Source: Brevundimonas sp. NIBR11 (GTDB lineage: Bacteria > Pseudomonadota > Alphaproteobacteria > Caulobacterales > Caulobacteraceae). Taken from it: a stretch of 64,000 bases of DNA. The DNA lies in the NCBI RefSeq assembly GCF_027912535.1, contig NZ_CP115465.1:2150001-2214000 (forward strand), read 5' to 3'. Every line of letters begins with the position of its first letter. The stretch's first letter is position 1. Below are positions 1-8,483 of this stretch, in pieces. A program made the position numbers and the translations under genes. Under the pieces are notes generated by a model. That model searched no databases and was not told the origin of the DNA. It saw nothing but the letters and a program-made list of their open reading frames with translations.

Positions 1-127
1 CGTTCGGGGTCACGACGAAGGCGAACGGCGCGGCCGGATCGCGGGCGATGATCCGCCCGACGGCCTCGTCCAGAGGCAACGGCGTGAAGTCCACGCCCAA
101 GAAACGACGACGGGGAAACGCGCTCAT
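1..127 (-). CDS. WecG/TagA/CpsF-family glycosyltransferase, N-terminal part only
   Basis: The frame runs off the left edge, so only the first 42 residues are present. They read MSAFPRRRFLGV then DFTPLPLDEAVGRI and end in FVVTPN, which is the usual opening of the WecG/TagA/CpsF family. These enzymes add an N-acetyl-mannosamine or similar sugar to an undecaprenyl-linked acceptor on the cytoplasmic face of the membrane. The ATG overlaps the stop of the Wza-like gene as ATGA, so the two are translationally coupled in one export operon. The family call comes from the N-terminus alone; the catalytic region lies outside the window. Confidence 0.7.
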   Translation of the reverse strand, partial: MSAFPRRRFLGVDFTPLPLDEAVGRIIARDPAAPFAFVVTPN

Positions 128-834
128 CGGACGCCCTCGAAGGTGTTGCTGTAGTTGACCGAGCGGCTGAACGGCAAAAGGCGATTGACGTACTGGTCGA
201 TCCACAGATCGACCTCGGCGATGCGGCTGCGCGGCACGAAGACGATGTCCTCGGAGGCCAGGGCGATGCCGGTCTCGGCCTCTCCGCTCGCCACGAAACG
301 GCGCAGGTCCACAGTCCTCAGCATGGCGTCGGCGCCGGGCCTCTGGCGGATGACGACCACCTGATCCATCCGGCTCTCGGGCGAGAAACCTCCGGCCAGC
401 ATGACCGCCTCCAGCGTCGAGGCGCGGGCCGACAGCGGATAGACGCCCGGCCTCTGGACCGCCCCGCCAACGATGATCCGCGCCGACCGCGCCTCGGTCA
501 CGGACAGGCTGACGATGGGCTGTCGCAGGCGCCGGGCCGAGGCGGCCTGCACCGCCGCCTCCAGTTCGCTCGGGGTCAGGTTCTGCGCCGCCAGCCGTCC
601 CGCCGCGCGCAGGCTGACGAAGCCGTCCGGCTCGACGACGACCTCCTGCGTCAGCTCGGGGGTCAGCAGATAGTCGATCTTCAGCCGGTCGCCGACGCCG
701 AGACGGTAGGCGGGCGCCGCGTCGCTCCAGGCCGCGAACCGGTGCGGCTCGCGCTCGCGCGGGCTGATCGACTGGGTCGTGCCACAGCCCGCGACAAGCA
801 GGGCGACCACGAAGGAGAACAGCTTTAGAGCCAT
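124..834 (-). CDS. Wza-like polysaccharide export lipoprotein
   Basis: A 236-residue outer-membrane export protein. The start at 834 overlaps the end of the Wzc-like gene by 10 bases and gives a lipoprotein signal peptide with lipobox LVAGC (Cys17). A polysaccharide-export (Poly_export) domain follows at about residues 40-115 (GVGDRLKIDYLLTPEL, VEPDGFVSL). A SLBB-type domain covers about 125-180 (IIVGGAVQRPGVYPL, LEAVMLAGG). It is shorter than E. coli Wza and resembles the short alphaproteobacterial forms such as HfsD and GumB. With the adjacent inner-membrane chain-length protein it would form the trans-envelope channel for an exopolysaccharide. Which polymer is made cannot be told from the sequence. 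Confidence 0.85.
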   Translation of the reverse strand: MALKLFSFVVALLVAGCGTTQSISPREREPHRFAAWSDAAPAYRLGVGDRLKIDYLLTPELTQEVVVEPDGFVSLRAAGRLAAQNLTPSELEAAVQAASARRLRQPIVSLSVTEARSARIIVGGAVQRPGVYPLSARASTLEAVMLAGGFSPESRMDQVVVIRQRPGADAMLRTVDLRRFVASGEAETGIALASEDIVFVPRSRIAEVDLWIDQYVNRLLPFSRSVNYSNTFEGVR

Positions 835-2861
835 CGGTAGATCGCCTCCGGCACATGATGTTTGCGGCCCGTGAAGACGAATCCGAGCAGGTCGCCGCCC
901 GAGGCCAAGACCACCTCCCGCATTCGGCGGGCGGCGGGGGCTCGAGTGGCCTCGGCCTGGACGATGAGGAGGCTGGCGTCGGCCAGACCGTGGAGGCGCC
1001 TTGCTTCCGGCGTGTCGAAATCTCGCGCCCCGACCAGTACGATCCGGCTGAAGGCGCCGCGCATCAGGTCGAGGAAGGTCCTCCCGTCTTGCACCGTCGC
1101 GGTCGGAGCGCCCAACGGCGTCTCGAGCGGATTCAGTGCGGCCCACAGGCCGGCCGAGGCAGACTGGGCGACTTCCAGATGGCTCCTGCCTGCCGGCAGT
1201 CGCTGCACGGACCCGCCGGCCTTGCGCCGATAGTGCTCTGCCGCGTCCAGATCGATCAGCAGAACCGGCCCGCGCGCCTGCGTGGCCATGGCCTGGGCCA
1301 CCCCCAGCGCCAGCCGGCATTTGGCGCCCGCGTCGTCGCCGACGAACTGGAACACCTGCAACGGCCGTCCGTCGATCGACAGGTCCAGCAGCACCCCGGC
1401 CAGCCGCGCCATCGCCGTCAGCCCCGCGTCCGAGCGCAGGTTCGACGCCGTGGCGTCGATGGTCATGACCGCGTCCAGCCCCAGCGAACTCTCAGCCTCG
1501 CCCGGCGCGATGAAGACCTGACGCAGGACCATGCCGACCGCCGTCGTCGCCACGGCCAGGGCGACCCCCAGCGCCAGACCCGCGAGAATCAACGTCGGAC
1601 GCAGATCGCGTCCGCTCATCGGCGCGGTCGGCGGCTGGACGATGCGGACCGTTGTGTTGCGGTCGTCGACGGCCTGATCCTCCAACGCGGCGCCGGCGCG
1701 GCCGATCAGCAGGCTGCGGTGAATGGTCTCCGAGGCCGAGCGGCTGCGCTCGAGGTCGTGCAGCCGCATCTCGGCGGTGCGCAGATCGGCGACGCGGGCG
1801 CGGGCGGCGGCGAGCTGGGTCTCCAGCTCCGCCGACTGGCGTTGCAGGGACGCCAGCTCGATCCTCAGCGAGGCGCGGCGTTGGACCAGAAGGTCGGCGA
1901 CCGGGTTCCTCACCGTGCGGTCGCTGGAGCGGATGTCCTGGGCGTTCTCGACGATCTGGGCCTGGGCGGCGGCGATGCGGGCGTCGATCTCGGCCAGACC
2001 CGGCCAGTCCTCGTTGTACTGTTCGACCACGTGGGCGCGGTCCTGACGCAGGCGCAGGAGGGTGTTGCGGGCCTCGTCGTTCGGCGTGGTGTTGGTCCGC
2101 TCCTGACTGTCAAGAACCCGGCCTTCCGTGGTCGCCAGCTGACGCGCCACGGCGGTGAGCTCGGCCCCGACCGCGCCGCGCCGCTCCTGCACCTGACCCG
2201 AGCGCTGGACCAACGCCTCCAGTCGGTCTGACGCCAGGGCGATGTCCTTGTCGATGTCGAGAACGTCGTGATCCAGGCGAATGCGCTGGATCTCGGCTTC
2301 GGTGTCGCTCAGCGCACGGTCATAGCGGGCGATCTCGCCGTCCTGACGCGCGCGCGAGCCGTTGACATAGAGCTGGGCGCGCCGATCGAGATAGGCGTCC
2401 AGCACCGCCTGCACCGCCGCCAACGCATGGGCGCGATCCGGGCTGACGAAGGCGATGCGCAAGACGTTCGACCCGTCCTCGATCTCGACCTTCAGGCTCT
2501 CGGCGAAGGCCGCCATGGCCTTCGGATCGGCGGGCTCGCCGCCCCCCAGCCGCGCCATCGCCGCCGCGATGACCGGGTCGCTGCGAATGATCTGGACCTC
2601 GGACTGCAGCGCCCGCAGAACCACTTCTCCGCCCTGATAGGTCTGGGGCCCATTCAGCCCCTCCTGCGCCGCTTGCGTCGCGCCGATCCGCAGCAGGACA
2701 AGGCCGGCGGCCGTATAGGTCGGCGGGGTCAGAGCAGCCGTCGCCACTCCCAAGCCCAACCCGATCAACAAGCAGACGATGATCGCCTTCTGATTGTAGA
2801 AGACGTGGACCAGGACGTCGCGCAGGGACAGCAGACCGCGCGGCGTGGCGGGCGCTTCCAT
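825..2861 (-). CDS. Wzc/GumC-like exopolysaccharide chain-length and export protein
   Basis: About 678 residues from the ATG at 2861; an alternative ATG lies at 2903. The protein has a Wzz-type N-terminal domain with a first membrane segment near residues 24-46, a long periplasmic coiled-coil section with many AQLAAARARV-like heptads, a second membrane segment near 430-455, and a C-terminal P-loop-like domain. In tyrosine autokinases this last domain holds Walker A (GxxGxGKT/S). Here the place is taken by VGDDAGAKCRLALG near residues 507-520. The Walker A' region VLLIDLDAAE is kept. The C-terminus has only one tyrosine (ending YRWL), not the usual Tyr cluster. It is probably an export scaffold without kinase activity. 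The gene overlaps the Wza-like gene and diverges from the flippase. Confidence 0.8.
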   Translation of the reverse strand: MEAPATPRGLLSLRDVLVHVFYNQKAIIVCLLIGLGLGVATAALTPPTYTAAGLVLLRIGATQAAQEGLNGPQTYQGGEVVLRALQSEVQIIRSDPVIAAAMARLGGGEPADPKAMAAFAESLKVEIEDGSNVLRIAFVSPDRAHALAAVQAVLDAYLDRRAQLYVNGSRARQDGEIARYDRALSDTEAEIQRIRLDHDVLDIDKDIALASDRLEALVQRSGQVQERRGAVGAELTAVARQLATTEGRVLDSQERTNTTPNDEARNTLLRLRQDRAHVVEQYNEDWPGLAEIDARIAAAQAQIVENAQDIRSSDRTVRNPVADLLVQRRASLRIELASLQRQSAELETQLAAARARVADLRTAEMRLHDLERSRSASETIHRSLLIGRAGAALEDQAVDDRNTTVRIVQPPTAPMSGRDLRPTLILAGLALGVALAVATTAVGMVLRQVFIAPGEAESSLGLDAVMTIDATASNLRSDAGLTAMARLAGVLLDLSIDGRPLQVFQFVGDDAGAKCRLALGVAQAMATQARGPVLLIDLDAAEHYRRKAGGSVQRLPAGRSHLEVAQSASAGLWAALNPLETPLGAPTATVQDGRTFLDLMRGAFSRIVLVGARDFDTPEARRLHGLADASLLIVQAEATRAPAARRMREVVLASGGDLLGFVFTGRKHHVPEAIYRWL

Positions 2862-2982
2862 CACTGTCTGGACGACTGGGGTCAAGGCCCGACCTCGAAG
2901 CATCGCCTGCAAGCGGCGATTCCAATACACGTTTGAGTAGCATGTGATTGGTAAACGAGATGCGACCACCGCCGGAGGCCTC

Positions 2983-4299
2983 ATGCCGTTCGATCCCCCG
3001 CCCGCCGCCGCTCGCATCGTAAGGCCAAACGTCCTCGCTTGGCTGGATCACGCGCGGGCCATGTCGGTATCGCTGGGCACGCGGGGGCTGGAGGCGGCGG
3101 CGAAATTCGGCCTCTACGCGCTCGCGGCGCGAATGCTGGGCGGGCACGATTCCGGCCGATTCTTCCTCGCCCTCGGCGTGATCCAGATCGTCTCGACCGT
3201 CGCCCGGCTCGGCATGGAAAAGCCGATCACCCGCCATGTCGCCGCCGAACTGGCCGTCGGCGATGTGCAGGCCGCGCGACAGGCCGCCTTGACGGCGGGC
3301 GGCTCGGTTCTGATCGCCAGCCTCGTCGCCGCCGTCCTACTAGCCGCCGCCGCGCCCCTCATGGCCCGACACTGGACGGGTCAGGCGGACATGGCCCTGC
3401 CGCTGATGCTGGCGGCCCTGATCATCCCGATCCAGAACATGGCCTTCGTGGTCGCCTACGTCCTGATAGGACTGGAACGCGGCGCGGCGGGCCAGATGGT
3501 CATGAACGCCCTGCCGCCCGTCCTGTCGCTGATCGCCCTGTGTCTCGGCGCCAACAGTCTGGAGGGGTTGCTGCTGGCCTACGCCGGATCGTTCGGGATC
3601 TGCGCCCTCGTCGGCGCGGGGCTGGTGGTCACGACCCGCTGGTCGCACAGGCATCCGCAGATCGCCCCCGGAACCGCTCTGCCCGGCCTCTGGCGCGGCG
3701 CTCGGAGGCTGATGGTCGTCGACGTCATTCAGGCGGCGCTGATCACCATCCCGGTGCTGGTGCTGGGGGTCTTCGCCGCGCCGGAGGCGGTCAGCGTCTT
3801 CTCGCTCTGCAACCGGCTCGCCATGCTGGTCACCATCGTGGTGCTGAGCCTCGGCGCCATGTCGGCCCCGCGTTTCGCACGCCATCACCGACTGCAGGAC
3901 TGGCCCGCCCTGCGCGCCGCCGCGATCGACAACCGCCGCGTCACCGTCGCCCTGTGCCTACCCCTGATCGCCGTGCTGGGGCTGGGGGCCGGGCCGCTGC
4001 TGATTCTGCTCGGCGTGTCGGCGGAGCAGGGGACGCCGGTCCTGCTGATCCTGCTATTGGGGCAGCTGGCCTACTGCCTGTTCCCATCGCGCGACCTGCT
4101 TCTGGCCATGGCGGGAGAGGAGCGGATTCTGCGTCTGATCAGCCTGATGCAGCTGGTCGGCTGCGTGACGCTGTGCTTCGCGCTGACGCCCGCGCTGGGC
4201 GCCGTGGGCGCGGCCTCGGCCAGCACCTGTATCTGGATCGGCGGGGCGCTGGCGGTGAACGCCGCCGCCCGCCGCCGCCTGCCCCAGCTCGATCTCTAG
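2983..4299 (+). CDS. Wzx-type lipopolysaccharide/oligosaccharide flippase
   Basis: A 438-residue integral membrane protein with about twelve to fourteen hydrophobic segments spread over its whole length, typical of the MATE/MVF polysaccharide flippase superfamily. The ATG at 2983 has GGAGG at 2974-2978 in front, so I prefer it to the GTG at 2944. It would move undecaprenyl-linked repeat units across the inner membrane for the divergent export genes. The 121 bases between the two start codons must hold both promoters. Its TAG stop shares the tetranucleotide CTAG with the stop of the convergent FkbM gene. The flippase class rests on topology and context; no single diagnostic residue is available. 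Confidence 0.75.
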   Translation: MPFDPPPAAARIVRPNVLAWLDHARAMSVSLGTRGLEAAAKFGLYALAARMLGGHDSGRFFLALGVIQIVSTVARLGMEKPITRHVAAELAVGDVQAARQAALTAGGSVLIASLVAAVLLAAAAPLMARHWTGQADMALPLMLAALIIPIQNMAFVVAYVLIGLERGAAGQMVMNALPPVLSLIALCLGANSLEGLLLAYAGSFGICALVGAGLVVTTRWSHRHPQIAPGTALPGLWRGARRLMVVDVIQAALITIPVLVLGVFAAPEAVSVFSLCNRLAMLVTIVVLSLGAMSAPRFARHHRLQDWPALRAAAIDNRRVTVALCLPLIAVLGLGAGPLLILLGVSAEQGTPVLLILLLGQLAYCLFPSRDLLLAMAGEERILRLISLMQLVGCVTLCFALTPALGAVGAASASTCIWIGGALAVNAAARRRLPQLDL

Positions 4300-5171
4300 G
4301 TGAAGGGCGCTGCACGCTCTGAGTGAACGGCGACGATATTGCAGAACTCAGTCGGGGGGCGGGTGATGGCCACGAAGCTGTCGCCCATCAACCGATGGAA
4401 GCGGTAGCCTGCCTCGGCCAGCATCGCCCAGGTCTGACCGGCTGCCGCATCGGTCTCCCCGCCCGCATTGATGTGGGCGTTGCACTCGAAGATCACCGAC
4501 GGCCTGAGCGTCGCCAGCATCCGCTTCGCACCGGCGATGACCAGCGGCTCGGCGCCCTCGACGTCGATCTTGATCAGATCGACGCGGGTCAGGCCGCAGC
4601 GCTCGACCAGACTATCCAGCGTCACCGTCTCCACTGTCTCGCCCTCGTCCGCGCGCGCATTGGCGATGAGGGAAAAGGCCTGGGGATCATTCCCGAGCGG
4701 CACGTGATGCAGCACCGCCTCGCCCGCCCGGTCCGACCCGGCGACCTTCATCGCTTCGGCCCAGTCGAAAGCGTTCAGCGCCAAGTTCGACGTCAGATGC
4801 CCATAGGCTTCCGCCCCCGGCTCCAGCGCCAGCACCCGCCCGGTCGGCCCGACCAGTCGCGCGGCCTTCAGGGCGTAGAGGCCGACATTGGCGCCGACGT
4901 CGATGAAGACATCCCCCGGCGACAGCAGCCGCTGCAACCGGCGCAACTCCGGCTCGACCCAGTCGCGCAGCAAAAAGGCGGTGACGGTGGTGTAGCGCAG
5001 ATCCGCGGGCGCTCGCATCCGCTCCCGCCCGTCGCGCGTCAGGTGGAAGGTCGGATTGCGCCGGACCGCGCTGGCGGCCGCCAGGTGGGCGGCGCGATAC
5101 AGGACCTGGATCGGTTCGGCACGAAAGGCGGGTTGGGACGTCAGTTTGTGGATGCGGCGGATCAGGGTCAT
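4296..5171 (-). CDS. FkbM-family SAM-dependent methyltransferase
   Basis: A 291-residue protein with the FkbM methyltransferase fold. SAM-binding motif I is seen as VFIDVGANVGLYALKA near residues 88-103, followed by the acidic ribose-binding loop VLALEPG. The later FkbM signature LIKIDVEGAEPLVIAGA lies near 200-216. Proteins of this family often O-methylate sugars in extracellular polysaccharides, which suits the neighbouring export genes. It is convergent with the flippase and shares the CTAG stop. The ATG at 5171 is in front of IRRIHKL; the upstream sequence has no strong ribosome-binding site. The substrate is unknown. Confidence 0.85.
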   Translation of the reverse strand: MTLIRRIHKLTSQPAFRAEPIQVLYRAAHLAAASAVRRNPTFHLTRDGRERMRAPADLRYTTVTAFLLRDWVEPELRRLQRLLSPGDVFIDVGANVGLYALKAARLVGPTGRVLALEPGAEAYGHLTSNLALNAFDWAEAMKVAGSDRAGEAVLHHVPLGNDPQAFSLIANARADEGETVETVTLDSLVERCGLTRVDLIKIDVEGAEPLVIAGAKRMLATLRPSVIFECNAHINAGGETDAAAGQTWAMLAEAGYRFHRLMGDSFVAITRPPTEFCNIVAVHSERAAPFT

Positions 5172-5238
5172 GGCGCGTCACCGTGGAAGGTGGGCCGACC
5201 CTGGCACGCGCCTGTTAACTTTAGGTTGTATTGCGTGG

Positions 5239-7077
5239 CTACCGCGAGAATTCGATCCGCCACGACAGTTCGGCGCCGCCCGTCGCCTCGGCCCGGCAAC
5301 GGATCAGGGTGCGGAAGGCGCCGGTCGTGCCGGCATAGGTCGCGGCGTCGAAATCCTCGGTCGGGGCGCACGCCATGCCGGTCGCGCGGAAGGCCGAGAC
5401 CTCGCCCTGGGCGAAACGGATGACGTCGCCGTCCACCGTCGCCCCGCGCGAGAAGGTCGGGAACTCCAGGTCGATCACGGCCGCGCCCTCGAAGGCGATC
5501 CGGTCCGAACGGCTGACGGCGCCGGGCTCCAGCACATAGCGGGTCTGGACCTGGGCGCGGCCATCGGGGCGCGGCGCCGTCTCGCCCATCCGGTCCCACT
5601 CGTCCTGGCGGTAGGAGACGATCGTGCGGTCGCCCGTTTCGTCGATCTCCACGTCCTTGAAATAAGAGAGGGGCTGCAACACCGCGCCGTCGGCGAAGGT
5701 CAGGCGGGGAACCAGTTGCGGGAAGGTCTCGTCCGCCGCCCCCGACAACACGCCCGGCGAATAGGGAATGGGGAAATAGGGGGTGTTCATATGTTGGGTC
5801 GGACCGCCATTGATCAGCGGCAGGCCGATGACCCGCTCGCCGTCTCTATAGGTTACCACCACCCGGTCGTGCTCGCCGCGCGCGAACCAGGTCGTCATCG
5901 AGCGCGGCTGGGTCCCCAGCCAAGCCTCGAACCCGGTGTCGGGCGTCGCATCGGTCAGACCCAACCGGTTCCAGATCGCATTGGTGTAGATCAGCTGGTG
6001 CGACAGACTGAGGTTTTCGCCCAAGATCCGATGCTTGCCGCGATAGGCGTCGGTCTTGCGCCCATGGTCCCACAGGTTGACCGACCCGGTCCCGCTATCC
6101 AGCCAGAAATCGACGTAGCGGGCCGCGACCCGCGACGAGAAGGCATAGGCCATGGCCTTCTCTTCGTCGGTCAGGACGTCCAGCGCCGCCGCCGCCGTCA
6201 GCACCTCCAGGAAGGCCGTCTCGCCATAAACGCCGATGCTGCGGCCATACTCGAAGCCTTCGCCACGCATGTTCAAACGGGGCAGCATCAGGTCGACGGA
6301 CTTTCTCAACCACTCTCGCACCTCGGGGGGCGGTTCGACCCCGGTCTCGATGAACCGCTGGGCGATCTCGCCGATCAGGAGGACGGAGTAGCGATCGAAC
6401 CGACCCTCGCCCGAGGTCTCGTCGGCGAAGCCGTACTCTCCGGAATAGTCGCGGAAATGCTGGAGGGTCTTGGCCAGCAGGGCTTCGGAGGCGCTGGCGT
6501 CCTCCCACCCCAGCAGGAAGCGCAGGCGCGCGATGCTGAAGGCCACGCCATAGTAGTTGTTGGGTAGGTCGATCAGCGTCAGCTCGGGCTCGCGCACGAA
6601 GGCCCGCCAGTCCAGGCGCTCGCGCAGACGGGCAAGAGTTTCAGGGCTGACCGCCTCGTCGAGCAGGCCCGCCCTCTCAAGCTCATGCAGGGCCGAGATG
6701 TAGTAGTAGATGCCCCAGCTGTCGTTGACGTCCTCCAGAGTCAGGTCCGACAGGCGGCGAAACGCAGCCTGCCGTTCCGCGAAGGCGGGGTCGTCGCGCG
6801 AGGTGGCGACCAGCACATGGGCCATGCCGCTGGCGATCTTGCCGGGCAGGAATTTGTCCTGGGCCTCGAACACCTCGACCCCGTCCAGACGATAGTCACG
6901 CCCCTCGGCCGCAAGGGCTTCCAGCAACATCTCGACCTGCGGCCGGACGCGGTCCTCGACCGTGCGGTTCATCGGCGGCGGCGTGCGGTAGATTGCTCCC
7001 CGCTCCTGCGCCGTCGCCACGACAGGAAGCGCCGCGACGCCGAGGATGAGCGCGGCGAGAGTGGAGATTCGGCGCAT
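5239..7077 (-). CDS. secreted alpha/alpha-barrel polysaccharide lyase-like protein, family not recognised
   Basis: A 612-residue secreted protein. The ATG at 7077 is followed by a signal peptide (MRRISTLAALILG to VVATAQ) and preceded by CCGAGAG as ribosome-binding site. The first about 400 residues look all-helical, with toroid-like repeats (YYYISALHELERAG, IDLPNNYYGVAFSIARLR, FDRYSVLLIGEIAQRF, EYGRSIGVYGETAFLEVL). The last about 200 look beta-rich. This two-part build is that of alpha/alpha-toroid plus antiparallel-sheet polysaccharide lyases. I do not recognise a named family. The conserved Asn-Asn-Tyr-Tyr and Tyr-Gly-Arg-Ser stretches are candidate active-site parts. Its neighbours (GH105, lyase, TonB receptor, GH3) say it acts on an imported or extracellular uronic-acid polysaccharide. 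Function is inferred mainly from context. Confidence 0.55.
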   Translation of the reverse strand: MRRISTLAALILGVAALPVVATAQERGAIYRTPPPMNRTVEDRVRPQVEMLLEALAAEGRDYRLDGVEVFEAQDKFLPGKIASGMAHVLVATSRDDPAFAERQAAFRRLSDLTLEDVNDSWGIYYYISALHELERAGLLDEAVSPETLARLRERLDWRAFVREPELTLIDLPNNYYGVAFSIARLRFLLGWEDASASEALLAKTLQHFRDYSGEYGFADETSGEGRFDRYSVLLIGEIAQRFIETGVEPPPEVREWLRKSVDLMLPRLNMRGEGFEYGRSIGVYGETAFLEVLTAAAALDVLTDEEKAMAYAFSSRVAARYVDFWLDSGTGSVNLWDHGRKTDAYRGKHRILGENLSLSHQLIYTNAIWNRLGLTDATPDTGFEAWLGTQPRSMTTWFARGEHDRVVVTYRDGERVIGLPLINGGPTQHMNTPYFPIPYSPGVLSGAADETFPQLVPRLTFADGAVLQPLSYFKDVEIDETGDRTIVSYRQDEWDRMGETAPRPDGRAQVQTRYVLEPGAVSRSDRIAFEGAAVIDLEFPTFSRGATVDGDVIRFAQGEVSAFRATGMACAPTEDFDAATYAGTTGAFRTLIRCRAEATGGAELSWRIEFSR

Positions 7078-7083
7078 GGGAAA

Positions 7084-7129
7084 CTCTCGGATGAAAAAGG
7101 GGGACGGCCGTCCGGCCGCCCCCCGAGAG
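7084..7129 (-). terminator. GC-rich hairpin with T-run between GH105 and lyase-like genes; may also hide the lyase ribosome-binding site
   Basis: On the minus strand the transcript forms a strong stem from GGCCG/CGGCC and five C/G pairs (7099-7124) followed by five T (7094-7098), a typical intrinsic terminator after the GH105 gene. The outer arms CTCTCGG (7129-7123) and CCGAGAG (7090-7084) are also complementary. The second arm is the ribosome-binding sequence of the gene starting at 7077. The structure could therefore be a terminator, an attenuator or a translation lock. Confidence 0.6.
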
Positions 7130-7156
7130 GCGTCTGCCTTAGGAGAGCAGACGATA

Positions 7157-7185
7157 AAGGTATTGCGGCCTGACCGAAGCGTCAA
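7157..7185 (-). promoter_or_regulatory. promoter candidate for the lyase-like gene, with an operator-like palindrome in its spacer
   Basis: Reading the minus strand, TTGACG (7185-7180) is followed after 17 bases by TACCTT (7162-7157). In Caulobacter sigma-73 terms this is TTGACGC, 12 bases, GCAATACC. The spacer contains the palindrome CGGTCAGGCCG (7166-7176), whose core equals the operator-like sites at 8381 and 13452. A bound repressor here would block RNA polymerase directly. Confidence 0.6.
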
Positions 7186-7191
7186 CTGGCC

Positions 7192-8340
7192 TTACCAATC
7201 CTCACGCTGCGAAACTTCGGACGCGGCCATCAGAAGCGCGCCGACACCATACAGCTGAGTGTCGGTGGCGACGACGCGGTCGGGCGCGTAGCCTACCTGC
7301 TGCACCCAGCCGAGCCGGCCGTCCGGTTGGATGGCGCGCTCCAGGGCATCCCAGCCCTTGCGAACAGTCGGCCCATAGGTCGCCCGATCCAGCACCCCGT
7401 GGTTCACGCCCCAGGCCAGGCCGTAGACGAAGAAGGCCGTGCCGCTCGTCTCCGGCGGCCCGCCGGCATCGAGCAGCGACACAGGCCAGTAGCCCTCGGC
7501 GCCCTGCAACCCGGCGATGCGGGCCGACATCTGGCGGAACAGCTCGACATAGCGAGGGCGCGACGGGTCGTCGGCGGGAAGAGCATCGAGGATTTTCGCC
7601 AGCCCAGCATAGGACCAGCCATTGCCCCGGCTCCAGAAGACCTTCTTCCCCGACTCTCCTGGGCGGCCGATGAAGCGGCTGTCGCGATAGAAGAGGTGGT
7701 CGTCGGCGTCGTAGAGCTGTGCAACGGCGGCCTGCAGTTCGCGGTCGGCATGACGCCAGTAGGTCGGGTCGCCCGTCACCTGCGACACGGCGGCCCAGAC
7801 CGGCGGGGCCATGAAGATGGCGTCGGACCAGCACCAGCGGACCTGACAGGCGCGCTCGCCTCGCTCCTCGCCGAAAATCAAGGGGACGTCGCTGGGGGCC
7901 GCGGCGACGGGGTCGAAGCGGGCGCGGGTCGGGGCCAGACGACGTGCGCGCTCTTCGCCTTCCGCATGGGCGGCGGCCCAAACCCAGACGTGACCGATGG
8001 CGTCGTCGTCGGCGTGACGCGGCCGGTCGCCATAGCTCCAGCCGTTGGCCTGGCCGTGGGCGATGACGGCGTCGGCATAGCGCGCGTCGCCCGTGGCGTC
8101 GGCGAAGTCGCCCAGCCCGGCCCAGAAAGTCGCCTGAATCCAGTCGGTCGGGTCCTCGGTGTGGTCCTGGAACGTGGAGACATAGTCGAACCGGTCCATG
8201 TGGTTCAGTTGCCAGTCCGCCACGCGGCGGGCCTGTTGCAGCGCCTCCGCCTCCACGGCGGGGGCGGCATGGGCGCAGGCCGCGACGGCGAGGGCGAGCG
8301 CCGCTTGGGCGACTAGGAGCGCCTGCTTCAATCCGAACAT
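7192..8340 (-). CDS. GH105/GH88-type unsaturated glucuronyl/rhamnogalacturonyl hydrolase
   Basis: A 382-residue protein with an N-terminal signal peptide (hydrophobic LLVAQAALALAVAACAHA, likely cut before APAVEA). Family signatures are clear: CWSDAIFMAPPVWA, where the Asp is the expected catalytic acid, and KVFWSRGNGWSYAGL. Further family-like stretches are WIQATFWAGLGDF, ETSGTAFFVYGLAWGVN and the C-terminal DTQLYGVGALLMAASEV. GH105 enzymes hydrate the 4,5-unsaturated uronic acid left at the non-reducing end after lyase cleavage, so at least one lyase in this locus should make such ends. The gene diverges from the TonB-dependent receptor across a 143-base control region. A lipid anchor at the AAC in the signal peptide is possible but the context is not a good lipobox. 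Confidence 0.85.
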   Translation of the reverse strand: MFGLKQALLVAQAALALAVAACAHAAPAVEAEALQQARRVADWQLNHMDRFDYVSTFQDHTEDPTDWIQATFWAGLGDFADATGDARYADAVIAHGQANGWSYGDRPRHADDDAIGHVWVWAAAHAEGEERARRLAPTRARFDPVAAAPSDVPLIFGEERGERACQVRWCWSDAIFMAPPVWAAVSQVTGDPTYWRHADRELQAAVAQLYDADDHLFYRDSRFIGRPGESGKKVFWSRGNGWSYAGLAKILDALPADDPSRPRYVELFRQMSARIAGLQGAEGYWPVSLLDAGGPPETSGTAFFVYGLAWGVNHGVLDRATYGPTVRKGWDALERAIQPDGRLGWVQQVGYAPDRVVATDTQLYGVGALLMAASEVSQREDW

Positions 8341-8380
8341 CCTACTTCCCTGAGCCCCTCGCGGTTGATCCGCGATATTT

Positions 8381-8424
8381 TGGCCAGACCAATATTGCCA
8401 CCGGTGTCATATCTGGTCTAGCCT
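8381..8424. promoter_or_regulatory. FadR/GntR-type operator candidates between GH105 and TonB-receptor genes
   Basis: TGGCCAGACCA at 8381-8391 differs at one base from the FadR-subfamily pattern TGGTCNGACCA and sits in a longer AT-rich palindrome (ATATTT to AATAT). A weaker copy, TGGTCTAGCCT at 8414-8424, lies 33 bases further, i.e. on the same face of the DNA. Both are in the divergent control region and would let one regulator control both transcripts. Confidence 0.6.
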
Positions 8425-8483
8425 GTTTGCAAGGTCGCCCGGCGAACGGGCGCGCGACGAAACGTCCTATAGGGAAAATCTCC

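Noticed and set aside
1-5171. Holdfast (hfs) gene cluster
   Set aside because: Wza-, Wzc- and Wzx-like genes are shared by all Wzy-type exopolysaccharide clusters, and no holdfast-specific gene could be recognised.
7084-7129. Riboswitch
   Set aside because: The structure is a simple stem with outer arms and shows no known aptamer core; leader control without ligand is enough to explain it.
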